This document shows, in pieces, positions 1-10,743 of a DNA stretch of 53,602 nucleotides. The stretch is from a virus. Below the pieces are notes generated by a model. That model searched no databases, had not been told where the DNA came from, and worked only from the letters and a program-made list of their open reading frames with translations. The position numbers and the translations under genes are program-made. The stretch lies in the IMG/VR virus record IMGVR_UViG_3300021964_000094, positions 1 to 53,602 of that record; one strand, written 5' to 3'. The stretch's first letter is position 1. The number at the start of each line of letters is the position of its first letter.

Positions 1-3000
1 GCTCCAGAATCCATCTACAGTACTATCGCTTTCTACTAATACGCTGTAAGGTCTAACCACTGCGTTAGCATTTAAATATTTTTTACCTTGATTAGTTACT
101 GTAACACTTGTAATTCTACCAAAGCTATCAACAGTAGACTCTGCTAATGCTCCAGATCCGTCACCTGTAATAGTAATCAATGGAGCTCTTTTATATCCAA
201 ATCCTGCTTCAACAATTTCTATTGTGTTAACATGACCATTAACAATGTTAATTAATAGTTTTGCTTCTCTAATTAAAGATGTAGTTTGAAATCTAAGTTC
301 TTTTTCAGAATCAATTGATACATCATAAAGATTCTTAACAAAGCTCGGTTTCTCATCTACTAGATTTAGATAACCGTAATCAATTTCATCTGCTAATGGC
401 AATGACATAAACGCATCATTGATAAATGTAATAGTTTGTTCAACTGCTTTGTTTCTATTAACAAAGATTGTTTGTCTAGGTCTACTTGAAATACCGTACT
501 TGTTTTTGTCAGTTAACGCAGGATCAGGTATTTGATTTCCTAAAATATCACTTCCTACTAAACTGTCAATCCATTTTCTTTCTAAATCTTCATTAGGATT
601 ATCTACACTTTCTTCAGTGGCTAACAAATACTCATTATGTATTAAGTTTACATCATCATTTGTTTTATAATATTGAATGTTTACGCTAAACTCGTCAGTC
701 GTTAACAGAGTTTTAAGATTACTAATAGTAATTTTGTCTTTATCAACTAGGTACGCAAACGGAACTCCAGCATTCTCTGGATTTTCAATATAATCAGCAA
801 CTTGTGATGCCGCTAATGTCTTTTCACTATTTGTTTCTTGAGTAAACTTATTCTTTACCCAGTAATAATATCTAGTTTTTGATATTTTTCCAGTTACAGG
901 ATTAACATTTCTTTTTACACTGTAAACAGTATCATCTGGATATAAAGGTGTTCCAGTTACGTCAGGATCATCTTTATTAGTTAAAGTAACATATTGGCTT
1001 GGTAAGTAAGGTGTTTCAACCCATTGATAAACATCAATTGAACTTCCTTCAGCATACTTGTTCCAATTACCGTTTCTAAATACAACATTGCCTTGTTCGT
1101 AAACTAGATATTTTACTTTTGAAGTATCCCACCAAATTTTGCCTACTTGAGCATCAGTCCAGTGTTGGCCTTCATCTATAGTTGTTAGTTCTTCATTAGA
1201 CGAGTCACTGTATACAGCAGGGTCAAAAGTAGTTTTAAAATCAATATTCTGTTCTACAATTCCTAGAACTTTTCCTTTATAATAATCTATAATATCAATG
1301 TCAGCTATCTTAGTGTATACATCTTTTTCGTATGCCGCTAAATTTTTTATCTTAGAAATATCAACTTGTGGCTGTTGTGATCTAATTGCTTCCCACGGTA
1401 ATACATTTTCAGCTTTTTCAAACTTTTGTATTCTACCAATAACAACTTCACTAAACGCAGGATCTGTAGAAAGATATTTTGGTGAACCTACAATAATTGT
1501 GTTATTACTTGTTGCTAACGCTGTACCAAAGTTTTCGTTATAATTAAGATCATCTTCAAAAATTTCGCCAAGTACCCAACGACCGCCATATTGATTAAAC
1601 ACAAAGACTTTGCCTGTAACACCTAACGGATCAGCATATTTTGTTGTTAGTCTATCAAACTTGGTTTGGTCTGTATCAAAAGTAGTTACATCAAACGTTT
1701 GTGCGCCTTCAGCAGATACTACTAACGTTTTACCGTCTGGTGAAATATCTAAATTAGATCCAAATCTTTCATCGTAATCTAATGTGTTAGATTGAATTCG
1801 TTGTTTGAATACAAAACTTGTTCCTGACCAATCAAAAACAAATACTGATCCTTGATCTTTTTCATTCTTGTCGGCATTTGGTGCGCCAACAAATAGTGTG
1901 TTACCATCTTTTGATATGATTACTTTGTAGCCAAACGCATCGCCTGGATTCAATGACGGGATAGAGTTTTTATTAATTTGCTGAACAAAGTTATAAACTC
2001 TATTTGTATTTTTCTTATAAACAAAAACTACACCAGTTCTTGGGAACGAAGTATCATTTATTTTAATCCACTTGTTATCAATTTCAGGAGCGTCATCAAT
2101 ACTTGTTAAACTAGAATCACTATCTAGCTCATAGTATTCATTGTTTCTTCTAACAATATCACCTTGAATATAAGTTTCAGTGTTTCGCCAAACACCTCTA
2201 TAATTTTCAAAATTATTTGTATCAGCATACGGAGCAGAAGCAACTAGTATGTTACCATCTTTGCTCATGCTTGTACTTGTACCAAACTTATCACCGATAT
2301 CAATATTTTCAATCTGCTCATCAGCTGTTCCTTGCTCTAGTGATGACCCATCATCTACATAAGCATTAACATTTGGAACAATGTTTTTATTAATAGTGTT
2401 TGATACTTCCCAATCGTCACTACTATCTGGAGTAGTTACACCGTCTGAAGTAAAGAATGTTGTTGCTGTATAATAAGAAGTTTGATACCATACAATGCTT
2501 CCTTCTGGATAACTTCTATTAATATCAAAAATTCCTACAAATTCTTTATCTTGTAAGAACGTCCATTTTGTTCCGTTGAACTGATATAAGTAAATCTTAC
2601 CTCTGTTATCTCTACTTCCTGGAGCAGAGATTGACATATAATAACTCTCATCAGTTGCTCCTAGATCTGTACCTAATATCTTAACTTGGTCTCCTACAAC
2701 GTATCCTGTGCCTGCTACACTAATAGTAGCACTGTAAGCGCCGCTTGCTCTTTGAATATTAAAGATTGCGCCTATTCCTGGATTTGAAATATCTTCAGGC
2801 GATACATCTAGGAAAGTTCCGCTTCCAGGGCCTGGAATGCCTACATACTCAATACCCAATGCGGCTGTGCCTGTAAAGCTAAAATATTTTATCTCACCTT
2901 CACGCTTTGTTGGAAATGGTCCTAACGACCCTAAATCTGATACTTGATTAATTCTTATTGTAATGTCGTTTTCTGGGGTTGCGCCGCCGACTGTATTTCC

Positions 3001-6000
3001 AGGAATTACAATAGTTGTTCCTGAGGTATACTTGATTAAGTTACCTTTATTATCTTTTTCTCCCCAGTCAACCCAGTTACCAGTTCCAAAAGTGGCCGAA
3101 GTTGGATCATCGTCATATGGCACATTGAATGGAAACCCTTGTACTTGTTCCCAAAACTCTGGAGATTGATTAGGAAATATTGTTTGATATGCTGAATATG
3201 CTGTAGCATCAGTTCCTGGTACTATGCCTGTTACAGTTTTTAAAACATTCCAGTATTGCGAACTGTTTTCTGGATACTTAACAACATCACCACTATCATA
3301 AGTTCTTGTAGAACTCCAAACACCTTTGTCAAATCCTGTATCTTTAACACAAGCATAAAAGAATCCATTAAATCTAACAATACTTCTAGACTTGTAACCG
3401 TTACCTGGCTGTACTGGAACTGCTGGACTTACAGAAGTGTTTTGTCTAAGTCTTACATTGTATACATCTTTGTTTTTTGTAACTGTAAGCAATGCTGATT
3501 CCGAAACTGGTCCACTTGGAATACCACTAATGTTATTAAATGTATCTGAACCTAAAATTCCGCCATTTTCGTCAACTGCTTTAACTGTAATAACAATATC
3601 GTTGTTACCTGTTCCTGTTGCTGGCTGGCCACCTACTCTTGTTCCTTGGATGTATAACTTGTCGCCTGGAGCATATCCAGTGCCTGCTGATCTAACTTCG
3701 ATGTCATAAGCAGGAATACCAGTCGATCTAGTAATATCAAACGTAGCATTTTGGCCGTCTGAACTAATGTCTGTACCACTAACATTCTCAAATAACTCAT
3801 CGTTCAGTCCGCTTGATCCATCAGCTTTTACTGAAAGTATTCCGCCAACATCGTCAACTTGATTAACTGTAAGAGTTACATCTCCGCTTGTTCCTTCAAT
3901 GCCTTCTAACTTTCCAATGTTAATAGACGATCCAAAAAATTCACTGTTTGCTTGTCTTGGACTTACTAAACTGTTTTTAAGTTTCCATTGTCCATTTGAA
4001 TATTCATAAATGTCTACTCCGCCTTGTTTGGCGTAACCTTTGTTTGCTAAAAATAATTCAGCACCAAGTGGATTCGCTTCTAATAATTCTACTGGTTGCC
4101 AGTCTTGGCTTGCTAAGTCGATTGTACTTCCGTCACCAAAGATTCTATTATTTGCTTTGTAAAGTTTACCAGCATATAATACAGTATCGCCCGGCTCATA
4201 GTCAGCATTAGTATCAAACTCTTCTTGATAGTTACTAGGAATATAACTTGCTTTCGGCGAACCTACAATTAACCATCTGCCGTCGTCACTTGCTGTAATA
4301 ACTTCAGCATACGCTCCGAGGTATGAAGGTTTTAGCCCGTCTTTAGGTGTTAAAATTTGTAAAGGAATAAGTCCTGTTTCACCATCTGAGTAAACAACAA
4401 CTGCTGAACTTCTTACTACATCACCGACGGATACCGGAGCACCTGGATTACCTACAATAGTTTGATTAAGTTGTGGAGCAAATGTTACAGCACTACCTGT
4501 ACCTGTAGGAAAAGCAATACCATACTCTGAAATTTGAGTTACGTTATACTGCTTGTTTCTCTGTACAACTTCCCAGCCGTTTGTGTTTTCAGATTTATCA
4601 ATGAAGACTTTTGAACCTGTAGGTAATTTAGCAAATCCATTGTCAATTAGTTCTTTGTAATCTGCTACTCTTACACTTTCAAAATAACTTACATAACTAA
4701 ATGAACTTTCATCTATAGTTGGTTCGTCTTTGAATCCAGCGATAGCAATAATAATCTTTTTAGGTTCAACTGCTGAAATTTGATAGAAGCCTGTAAGGCC
4801 ACTTATGTTATTAATTCCTACAATCTGTCCTACTTTAAAGTCATGTACTTTGTTTGTTTCTAACTCTACTCTATCAACATCCGGAACTGAAATACTATAA
4901 ATTAGTACATTACTAATAACGTATCTATATACGTTCCATGATCCTGGCTCAAAGGTTGTCCAAATATTATCGCCATGATTTATATCTGATAAAGGAATGT
5001 CGTTAACTAAGAAATCAAACAGACTGTTGCGGATAAAGTCTACATCACTATTAAAAATATATCCTGCTGAATTTTTAGCAACATCGTAAGTTTTTTGTGG
5101 AAGTGAAAAACTTGTATTTCCAAGCTGGTAATCAGCGTCTTTTAAAAGTATAAAATTTTGAAATTCATCTGATCTAAAAGAATTGCCATTAAGTAAAATA
5201 GGTTGTGGGTTTAACTTAAAGTTATTTGATTGTAATACAAATTCTGTTTCATCAATTTGATCTGTGCCGCCGACAGATCCCATTCTAAATGCCCATTCCT
5301 CATCTAGTACAATCTTATCATCGTCAACTTTACTAACTTTATCAAAAACTTTTTTGATAGCGTTGTTAGTTCCTTTCTCTCTACTAAATCCTTGGAACAG
5401 TTTAAACTGTGACACATCGTCCTCAGCAATTTCTTGTAGATAATTCCTTTGTTGGAAACCAACTGTGTGCTTGGCTAGTGTTTTTTGTGCCGAATTAATA
5501 CCGTCAACAGTTAGTTCGTAGTAGTCCTCAATTTGATTAACTCTAAAATCAAAGTTAGGAACTAATCCGCTTGTAGGATTGCTATCAAGTATAGACCATT
5601 TTGATTCATCAAAGGCTTTGCTACCTTTTTGGAATACTTTACTGACATAGTTATACTGCTTATATTGTACAATGTCACCTAGTTTATAATCTGTAAATTG
5701 CTTCCAAGAAAGTATATTAACATTATCAAATATAAATCCTGGGCTCGTATAATCGCCGTCCCAATCAACTGTGCGGAACCCCTTACTTTTAATTCTTTCT
5801 TGTCTGTAACCAGGTCCTTTGTCAAAAATAACATCATTGAACACTGTCTTGTCATCGAATATTGTTACATGCTCTTTTTGAACATAGTTGATCTCAGCAA
5901 AATAAATTCCTTCGGTAGTTGTTTCTGGAGAAATTAGTAATTCATTTTCTCCTCTGAAAATATCAATATCATTTGAATCTATTTTTGTACCGTCTGATCT

Positions 6001-9000
6001 TAAAATGTTATAGTCATAAAAACTATCTAATACATTGTCTGCTACAGATCCAATATTTTGGAATTTAAGTAAAGTTGCTCCGGGACTTACTGAAAGTACA
6101 CTTCCTACAGCCCAGTTGTGTGTTGTCCAGAACAAAAATTCTTTAACAGCCGTTTCCCAATCTTGAACGTTTCCTAGTTCTTTATTGTAAACATCAAATA
6201 CCATTCCTTGGTTTTCTAATAAGCGGCCATATCCTAATAAAAAGTCAACTACTGATTGTGCTGTTTCAAACACAGTATCGTAATTTAAAGTAAGTGTTGA
6301 TGATTCATCAAACTTAGTTCTTCGAACCGCTCTTGCTCCGCCGACCGTTGGAACTTCGTCTATTTTATTCCACTTGTCAGGATCAAAATTGCTTTCGGCT
6401 TCGTGAGCAATATTGGCTCTATAAAAACTATTTTGAAATTTTACTAACGTTCCTTTGATATAGAACGAGCCTTGATTCCAATCTATAAATGCTTCACTTA
6501 CTCCGCCAATATCTAGTACAGGATCGTTTTGTTGGGCAAAGAAGTCGTGATATTTAAAAATAGCATTAAGTTGATCATATCCGCCAACTTTATAGCCGCC
6601 TGCGACTTTTTCAATTAATACTCCACTGTATCTCGTAGTAAATTGTGGAGAGCTAACATTGAAGAAAACATCATAATTTTCTCTTGGTAAAAATACACCA
6701 GTTTGTGTACTTTGTGGATTTTTACTGTCTAACAAATACTGCTGTTGTTCTTTATCAATGAATCCTTTAATTCTTGTGCTTAATTTAATATCAAAGTTAT
6801 TGTAAACATCATAAAGAGCAGTTTTTGTTTGAGCATTTGATTTCAAGTAATTGATTACAAATGCTAACAATCCATCAGGTCTTGTTTCTGAAGCAAGGCT
6901 ACTAATGATATCTGAATTATTAGCAAACGTATCTGTTGACGCACTAATAAGTTGTCCTATAATATTTTTCTTTAATATTTTTCTATCTAAGTTAAGACTA
7001 ATTGTTTCAAATGGTCTTAGCAAGCATGCCGCAATAATTTTAGCATAAGGATAAACACTACTGCGTCTCCAGGCTGCCTCCGACGGTGATATATCACCAA
7101 ATTTAAAGTCAGCTCTATAATCTGTACTAAAATCAATAAATGCGTCACTTGCTAACGGGTCAAGTAACCTTCCATCGGCATCTACTGGAAGATAATCTAA
7201 TAGATTTGATCTAGTATATCTCTTATGTGTTCCTTGTCTTTCGCCTTGCTTGATAATACCATCACGCATATCTTCCCAAAGAATTAGGTTGTTACTTGTG
7301 TAAGGTGCTGGTCCATACTCATCTTCCCACCAACTTGGCTTAACTGTAAATCCTAGCATTTCCCACGGAGTTAAATGTGGCGTTACTGTATCAAACAAAT
7401 ACTGATAAACACCTCTCCAGTAACCAGGCATTGACTGTTCTCGTTTAATATCTAATGTTTTGTTAAATGTCCATGTAAATTCATTGGTTTCGTTGTAATA
7501 TGAATTAGCATATAGATCAATACCTTTAATAACCGGCCATCTTAAAAATTCTAATTCTAAAATATCATCAACTTGTTTTTTAGTAAACACGCCTGTGTTA
7601 TCATATCCACCGAATAAATTATCAGTATCTAATATTTCAGGATTATATTTTTGTTTAATATTATTATAAATTCTCTTTTCAAATTCTAATAATAGCTGGT
7701 CTCTAAAATCACCATAAGCAATAGTAACGCTTCCGTCGTGTCCTCTGATAACTGTTGTTGGATTTATAAAAGAAGTATCCTCATAAATCTCAGGAACCCA
7801 TGCTTTATATAAACCTAAACTTGTAGGAGTTTCTGGAACAAAAGTAAACGATGTAGAATAATATTCTTTAATTTCAAGTAAATCGTTTTCTTGTAGCTCT
7901 CTGATTATCTTAACAAAACCAAATTCACTATCAAACTCATAATCAATTCCGTGAATTAATTGTACATTGTTAATATACAGGTAAACTGCTTTTGTTGAAG
8001 GTGTTTCTAAATCAAATTTGTCTGATAACGCAAATGTTTTAATTCCTGTATCTTCAACTGTATATTTGGTAAGTTTATTAGCGCCAGTACCTAGCATATC
8101 CGTATTAGAAAATGCTCCTGTATCAGGCTTTGATTTTGAAATATTTGTAAGAATATCGTCTAACAAAACAATTACATCTTCGCCGCCGAACGGTATAGTT
8201 ATTGCTTGTTTTAAAATGTTACTCTTATAACTTTCGTACTGTTTAGCAGAGTGTCTTAAAGATTTAATTATGTTAAACTGCTTGTCACAAAGTAACGGCA
8301 ATGATGTAGCGGCTACAGAGCTATATTTTACAAATCTCTGTCCTTTATTTTGATATCCGTCAATGTCTCTTAAATTGCTTATACCAGGAAAACTACCTGT
8401 GAATTCTTCAGTATAATTAACCATAGATCTTAAATGATCTGTTGCTTGTCCTAAAGTAAAAGAGTCAATAGTATTGTTTAATGGATTTCTTTCTAAACTT
8501 TTTGGAAATTCATAAAAACCTAAATTAGGTTCATCGTCGGAAAATACTTTTAATGTAACAGTGTCGTCTTTATTAAAAGATATATTAGTAAAACTAAAAG
8601 TTCTTAATCCTTCAACAGTTGATACAACAGTATAATCTTCTTTTATAAATTCACCATTTAGATAAAAATACAAATTAGGTTGAACACTAGTATTCCAATC
8701 TACATTTGAAAAAGTAACTTCTGAACTATCTTCGCTAAGTGTATATGTCTGGAGTATTGCTTGATCAAATACAGGATCAGAAGGAAGATACAAATTATGA
8801 TAGCTGTAATCTAAAAGTGTGTTGTTAGTTTTAATAAAACCAGTGTTGATGTTAATATCTACATTTGAAGCATCGACTTGATATGTAAAGTTATCAACAT
8901 CCCAGTTTGATTCAAAAACAATATCGCCGCTGTTATTTAGGTTTTGGTAAGCAATAGGAAAACCAAGTTCTGTATCATTTGCGCCTGTACCTATTTTATA

Positions 9001-10743
9001 AGATACTAAGTTTGATCCTGCGAAACTTGATGTTTCGTATTTTGTATTATCTGTAAAACTAGTTCCAGTACTATCAAAAACATCAAACTTTGGTTGTTGA
9101 TTTACTGAATTCTTTGATTGGCTTTTGTTCCATGTTGTGCCATCATAATGATACATTATGCCAGCATTATTTTTTCCAAATTTAACAATTACACCTTCAC
9201 CGGCTTGTGTCTCAGCATCATCTGCTTCTACTAAAGCAATCTGTAAATTGTCAGCAATATTATTTGCTTGTATAGCAATCTTTTTAACTACAAAAATTTT
9301 GTTCTGTACCAGCGGATCTGTATCTGCTGTAAACAAAATTCTAGCGCCTTCAAAAATATCAACATTATCAATGTTATAACCTGCTGTTCCTTCAATAGTT
9401 GAAAACACATCAGTTGTAAAATCGTCAATAAAATCAATAGTTTGTTTAGCAATAGAACAGTGATTTACTAATTGAAGATTTGGTTTAAATTCAATAATGG
9501 GTCTTTTAGCTCTGTTGCTTTCACTAATCTTAGAAGCAACTTTATTAAAGTCTGCGCTATAGTCAATCACAGATCTATGGAACCATTTATTGTACCTGCT
9601 CCATGGATTTCTATCTTTACTAGATCTGTTAATTGTAATATAATCTTTATTTGATGGAAAACTTACAGCATCGTCAAATGGTAGTTCGTCCCATCCTCCA
9701 TCATCGAATAAAACATCTACTGTGTCATTAGGTACTGGCGGTAAATCTAAATCTTGAAAACTAATTAACTTAATAGCATCGCCAACTCCGTCAACTAACC
9801 AATCGCCCGAAGCATATTTTTCAGGTGTTACATTTCCTGAAAAGTTAATCTTTAAACCGTTTGAAAACTTAACACCATTAGAACTTGTATAATTTGCTTT
9901 GCCAAGTATTTCAGTACTAACATCAATTTTTGTGTTTTCGTCAATCGACGAAATTCTAAACATACCAACTCTATCAATATTGTTTCCACTTTGATAGTAT
10001 AAAACATCAGGACTATTATTAGGTATTGTAATTGTAATAGTTCCTACTTCAATGCCGTTGTTAGTTACACCGTCATTATAATCAGCAATACCACCTTCTG
10101 TTGGATTTCTTCTAATGTAAAGTGGGTCTCCAGGAGTATTAACATTTAATACGTATGTTTGTCCTCTGTACAAGTTAATGCTTGGATTAGGAGTAAGTCC
10201 GTCTGGATAAAAGATATATTCGTTTTCACCTTGGCTTCTAACTCTATATTCTGATTCTACTTCTTGAGCTTGTCCGCTTACAGAGATAGTATCAGGACCT
10301 TGTGGTAGCCAATAATACTCTCGGTAGTTAATAAACTTATCCCAGTCAATTGGTGGATTCCAGGAATAACTTTTCATTCCTGTAGTTAAGTCGTCTCTTT
10401 CGTTATTGTTGTTAAAAAATTTAAGCTGACTTTTTACATCGAGATAGTCGTAAAAATTAACAACCTTTTCATTCTCTGAATCAGTAATAACAACACCAGG
10501 CTCTAACTGATAAGCATGTCGTAATGATTGTTCTTTATCAAGATAGATGTCTTTGCTATTATAAGTTCTACCATAAGTTCTACCAATATACCCAGACAGT
10601 CTATCTAACGTTCCAGGCTGTACTAGAGGATCTAGTGTAGCACTTAGGAACTTTCTATTTGTAGGACTTTTGAAAATTTCCGGTAGTAAATCGTAGGTTT
10701 CTCTTACCGGTAACTCACTTTGTTTGAATATCTTTTTGCTCAT
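1..10743 (-). CDS. Giant baseplate/virion structural protein, C-terminus off the left edge
   Basis: The ATG at 10743 overlaps the gp6 stop (TAATG), and hand reading found no in-frame stop to position 1, giving at least 3581 residues. The N-terminus (MSKKIFKQSELPVRETYDLL) and the YREYYWLPQGPD motif match the very large structural proteins that follow gp6 in marine T4-like phages; T4 has gp7 at this place. Seen in the sequence: six 'Y..Gd.V.Y...Y' repeats resembling CBM5/12 modules (about 6400-6490, 5620-5715, 4135-4225, 3235-3330, 2450-2535, 2110-2200); FG-GAP-like beta-propeller blades at 1475-4330, such as FGYKVIISKDGNTLFVGAP near 1900; GTGYxxGD glycine-turn repeats near 3690 and 2700; and a GKIWWDTSKVKYLVYEQG motif near 1110. 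No catalytic motif or membrane segment was noticed. It probably forms the baseplate periphery or an arm that contacts the cell surface. Structural assignment is firm; equivalence to gp7 is inferred from gene order. Confidence 0.8.
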   Translation of the reverse strand, partial: MSKKIFKQSELPVRETYDLLPEIFKSPTNRKFLSATLDPLVQPGTLDRLSGYIGRTYGRTYNSKDIYLDKEQSLRHAYQLEPGVVITDSENEKVVNFYDYLDVKSQLKFFNNNNERDDLTTGMKSYSWNPPIDWDKFINYREYYWLPQGPDTISVSGQAQEVESEYRVRSQGENEYIFYPDGLTPNPSINLYRGQTYVLNVNTPGDPLYIRRNPTEGGIADYNDGVTNNGIEVGTITITIPNNSPDVLYYQSGNNIDRVGMFRISSIDENTKIDVSTEILGKANYTSSNGVKFSNGLKINFSGNVTPEKYASGDWLVDGVGDAIKLISFQDLDLPPVPNDTVDVLFDDGGWDELPFDDAVSFPSNKDYITINRSSKDRNPWSRYNKWFHRSVIDYSADFNKVASKISESNRAKRPIIEFKPNLQLVNHCSIAKQTIDFIDDFTTDVFSTIEGTAGYNIDNVDIFEGARILFTADTDPLVQNKIFVVKKIAIQANNIADNLQIALVEADDAETQAGEGVIVKFGKNNAGIMYHYDGTTWNKSQSKNSVNQQPKFDVFDSTGTSFTDNTKYETSSFAGSNLVSYKIGTGANDTELGFPIAYQNLNNSGDIVFESNWDVDNFTYQVDASNVDININTGFIKTNNTLLDYSYHNLYLPSDPVFDQAILQTYTLSEDSSEVTFSNVDWNTSVQPNLYFYLNGEFIKEDYTVVSTVEGLRTFSFTNISFNKDDTVTLKVFSDDEPNLGFYEFPKSLERNPLNNTIDSFTLGQATDHLRSMVNYTEEFTGSFPGISNLRDIDGYQNKGQRFVKYSSVAATSLPLLCDKQFNIIKSLRHSAKQYESYKSNILKQAITIPFGGEDVIVLLDDILTNISKSKPDTGAFSNTDMLGTGANKLTKYTVEDTGIKTFALSDKFDLETPSTKAVYLYINNVQLIHGIDYEFDSEFGFVKIIRELQENDLLEIKEYYSTSFTFVPETPTSLGLYKAWVPEIYEDTSFINPTTVIRGHDGSVTIAYGDFRDQLLLEFEKRIYNNIKQKYNPEILDTDNLFGGYDNTGVFTKKQVDDILELEFLRWPVIKGIDLYANSYYNETNEFTWTFNKTLDIKREQSMPGYWRGVYQYLFDTVTPHLTPWEMLGFTVKPSWWEDEYGPAPYTSNNLILWEDMRDGIIKQGERQGTHKRYTRSNLLDYLPVDADGRLLDPLASDAFIDFSTDYRADFKFGDISPSEAAWRRSSVYPYAKIIAACLLRPFETISLNLDRKILKKNIIGQLISASTDTFANNSDIISSLASETRPDGLLAFVINYLKSNAQTKTALYDVYNNFDIKLSTRIKGFIDKEQQQYLLDSKNPQSTQTGVFLPRENYDVFFNVSSPQFTTRYSGVLIEKVAGGYKVGGYDQLNAIFKYHDFFAQQNDPVLDIGGVSEAFIDWNQGSFYIKGTLVKFQNSFYRANIAHEAESNFDPDKWNKIDEVPTVGGARAVRRTKFDESSTLTLNYDTVFETAQSVVDFLLGYGRLLENQGMVFDVYNKELGNVQDWETAVKEFLFWTTHNWAVGSVLSVSPGATLLKFQNIGSVADNVLDSFYDYNILRSDGTKIDSNDIDIFRGENELLISPETTTEGIYFAEINYVQKEHVTIFDDKTVFNDVIFDKGPGYRQERIKSKGFRTVDWDGDYTSPGFIFDNVNILSWKQFTDYKLGDIVQYKQYNYVSKVFQKGSKAFDESKWSILDSNPTSGLVPNFDFRVNQIEDYYELTVDGINSAQKTLAKHTVGFQQRNYLQEIAEDDVSQFKLFQGFSREKGTNNAIKKVFDKVSKVDDDKIVLDEEWAFRMGSVGGTDQIDETEFVLQSNNFKLNPQPILLNGNSFRSDEFQNFILLKDADYQLGNTSFSLPQKTYDVAKNSAGYIFNSDVDFIRNSLFDFLVNDIPLSDINHGDNIWTTFEPGSWNVYRYVISNVLIYSISVPDVDRVELETNKVHDFKVGQIVGINNISGLTGFYQISAVEPKKIIIAIAGFKDEPTIDESSFSYVSYFESVRVADYKELIDNGFAKLPTGSKVFIDKSENTNGWEVVQRNKQYNVTQISEYGIAFPTGTGSAVTFAPQLNQTIVGNPGAPVSVGDVVRSSAVVVYSDGETGLIPLQILTPKDGLKPSYLGAYAEVITASDDGRWLIVGSPKASYIPSNYQEEFDTNADYEPGDTVLYAGKLYKANNRIFGDGSTIDLASQDWQPVELLEANPLGAELFLANKGYAKQGGVDIYEYSNGQWKLKNSLVSPRQANSEFFGSSINIGKLEGIEGTSGDVTLTVNQVDDVGGILSVKADGSSGLNDELFENVSGTDISSDGQNATFDITRSTGIPAYDIEVRSAGTGYAPGDKLYIQGTRVGGQPATGTGNNDIVITVKAVDENGGILGSDTFNNISGIPSGPVSESALLTVTKNKDVYNVRLRQNTSVSPAVPVQPGNGYKSRSIVRFNGFFYACVKDTGFDKGVWSSTRTYDSGDVVKYPENSSQYWNVLKTVTGIVPGTDATAYSAYQTIFPNQSPEFWEQVQGFPFNVPYDDDPTSATFGTGNWVDWGEKDNKGNLIKYTSGTTIVIPGNTVGGATPENDITIRINQVSDLGSLGPFPTKREGEIKYFSFTGTAALGIEYVGIPGPGSGTFLDVSPEDISNPGIGAIFNIQRASGAYSATISVAGTGYVVGDQVKILGTDLGATDESYYMSISAPGSRDNRGKIYLYQFNGTKWTFLQDKEFVGIFDINRSYPEGSIVWYQTSYYTATTFFTSDGVTTPDSSDDWEVSNTINKNIVPNVNAYVDDGSSLEQGTADEQIENIDIGDKFGTSTSMSKDGNILVASAPYADTNNFENYRGVWRNTETYIQGDIVRRNNEYYELDSDSSLTSIDDAPEIDNKWIKINDTSFPRTGVVFVYKKNTNRVYNFVQQINKNSIPSLNPGDAFGYKVIISKDGNTLFVGAPNADKNEKDQGSVFVFDWSGTSFVFKQRIQSNTLDYDERFGSNLDISPDGKTLVVSAEGAQTFDVTTFDTDQTKFDRLTTKYADPLGVTGKVFVFNQYGGRWVLGEIFEDDLNYNENFGTALATSNNTIIVGSPKYLSTDPAFSEVVIGRIQKFEKAENVLPWEAIRSQQPQVDISKIKNLAAYEKDVYTKIADIDIIDYYKGKVLGIVEQNIDFKTTFDPAVYSDSSNEELTTIDEGQHWTDAQVGKIWWDTSKVKYLVYEQGNVVFRNGNWNKYAEGSSIDVYQWVETPYLPSQYVTLTNKDDPDVTGTPLYPDDTVYSVKRNVNPVTGKISKTRYYYWVKNKFTQETNSEKTLAASQVADYIENPENAGVPFAYLVDKDKITISNLKTLLTTDEFSVNIQYYKTNDDVNLIHNEYLLATEESVDNPNEDLERKWIDSLVGSDILGNQIPDPALTDKNKYGISSRPRQTIFVNRNKAVEQTITFINDAFMSLPLADEIDYGYLNLVDEKPSFVKNLYDVSIDSEKELRFQTTSLIREAKLLINIVNGHVNTIEIVEAGFGYKRAPLITITGDGSGALAESTVDSFGRITSVTVTNQGKKYLNANAVVRPYSVLVESDSTVDGFWS

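Noticed and set aside
1298-9654. Several plus-strand open frames of 60-81 codons in the first 10 kb
   Set aside because: They lie opposite the single long minus-strand frame of the giant structural protein, have no ribosome sites and read as antisense shadows.
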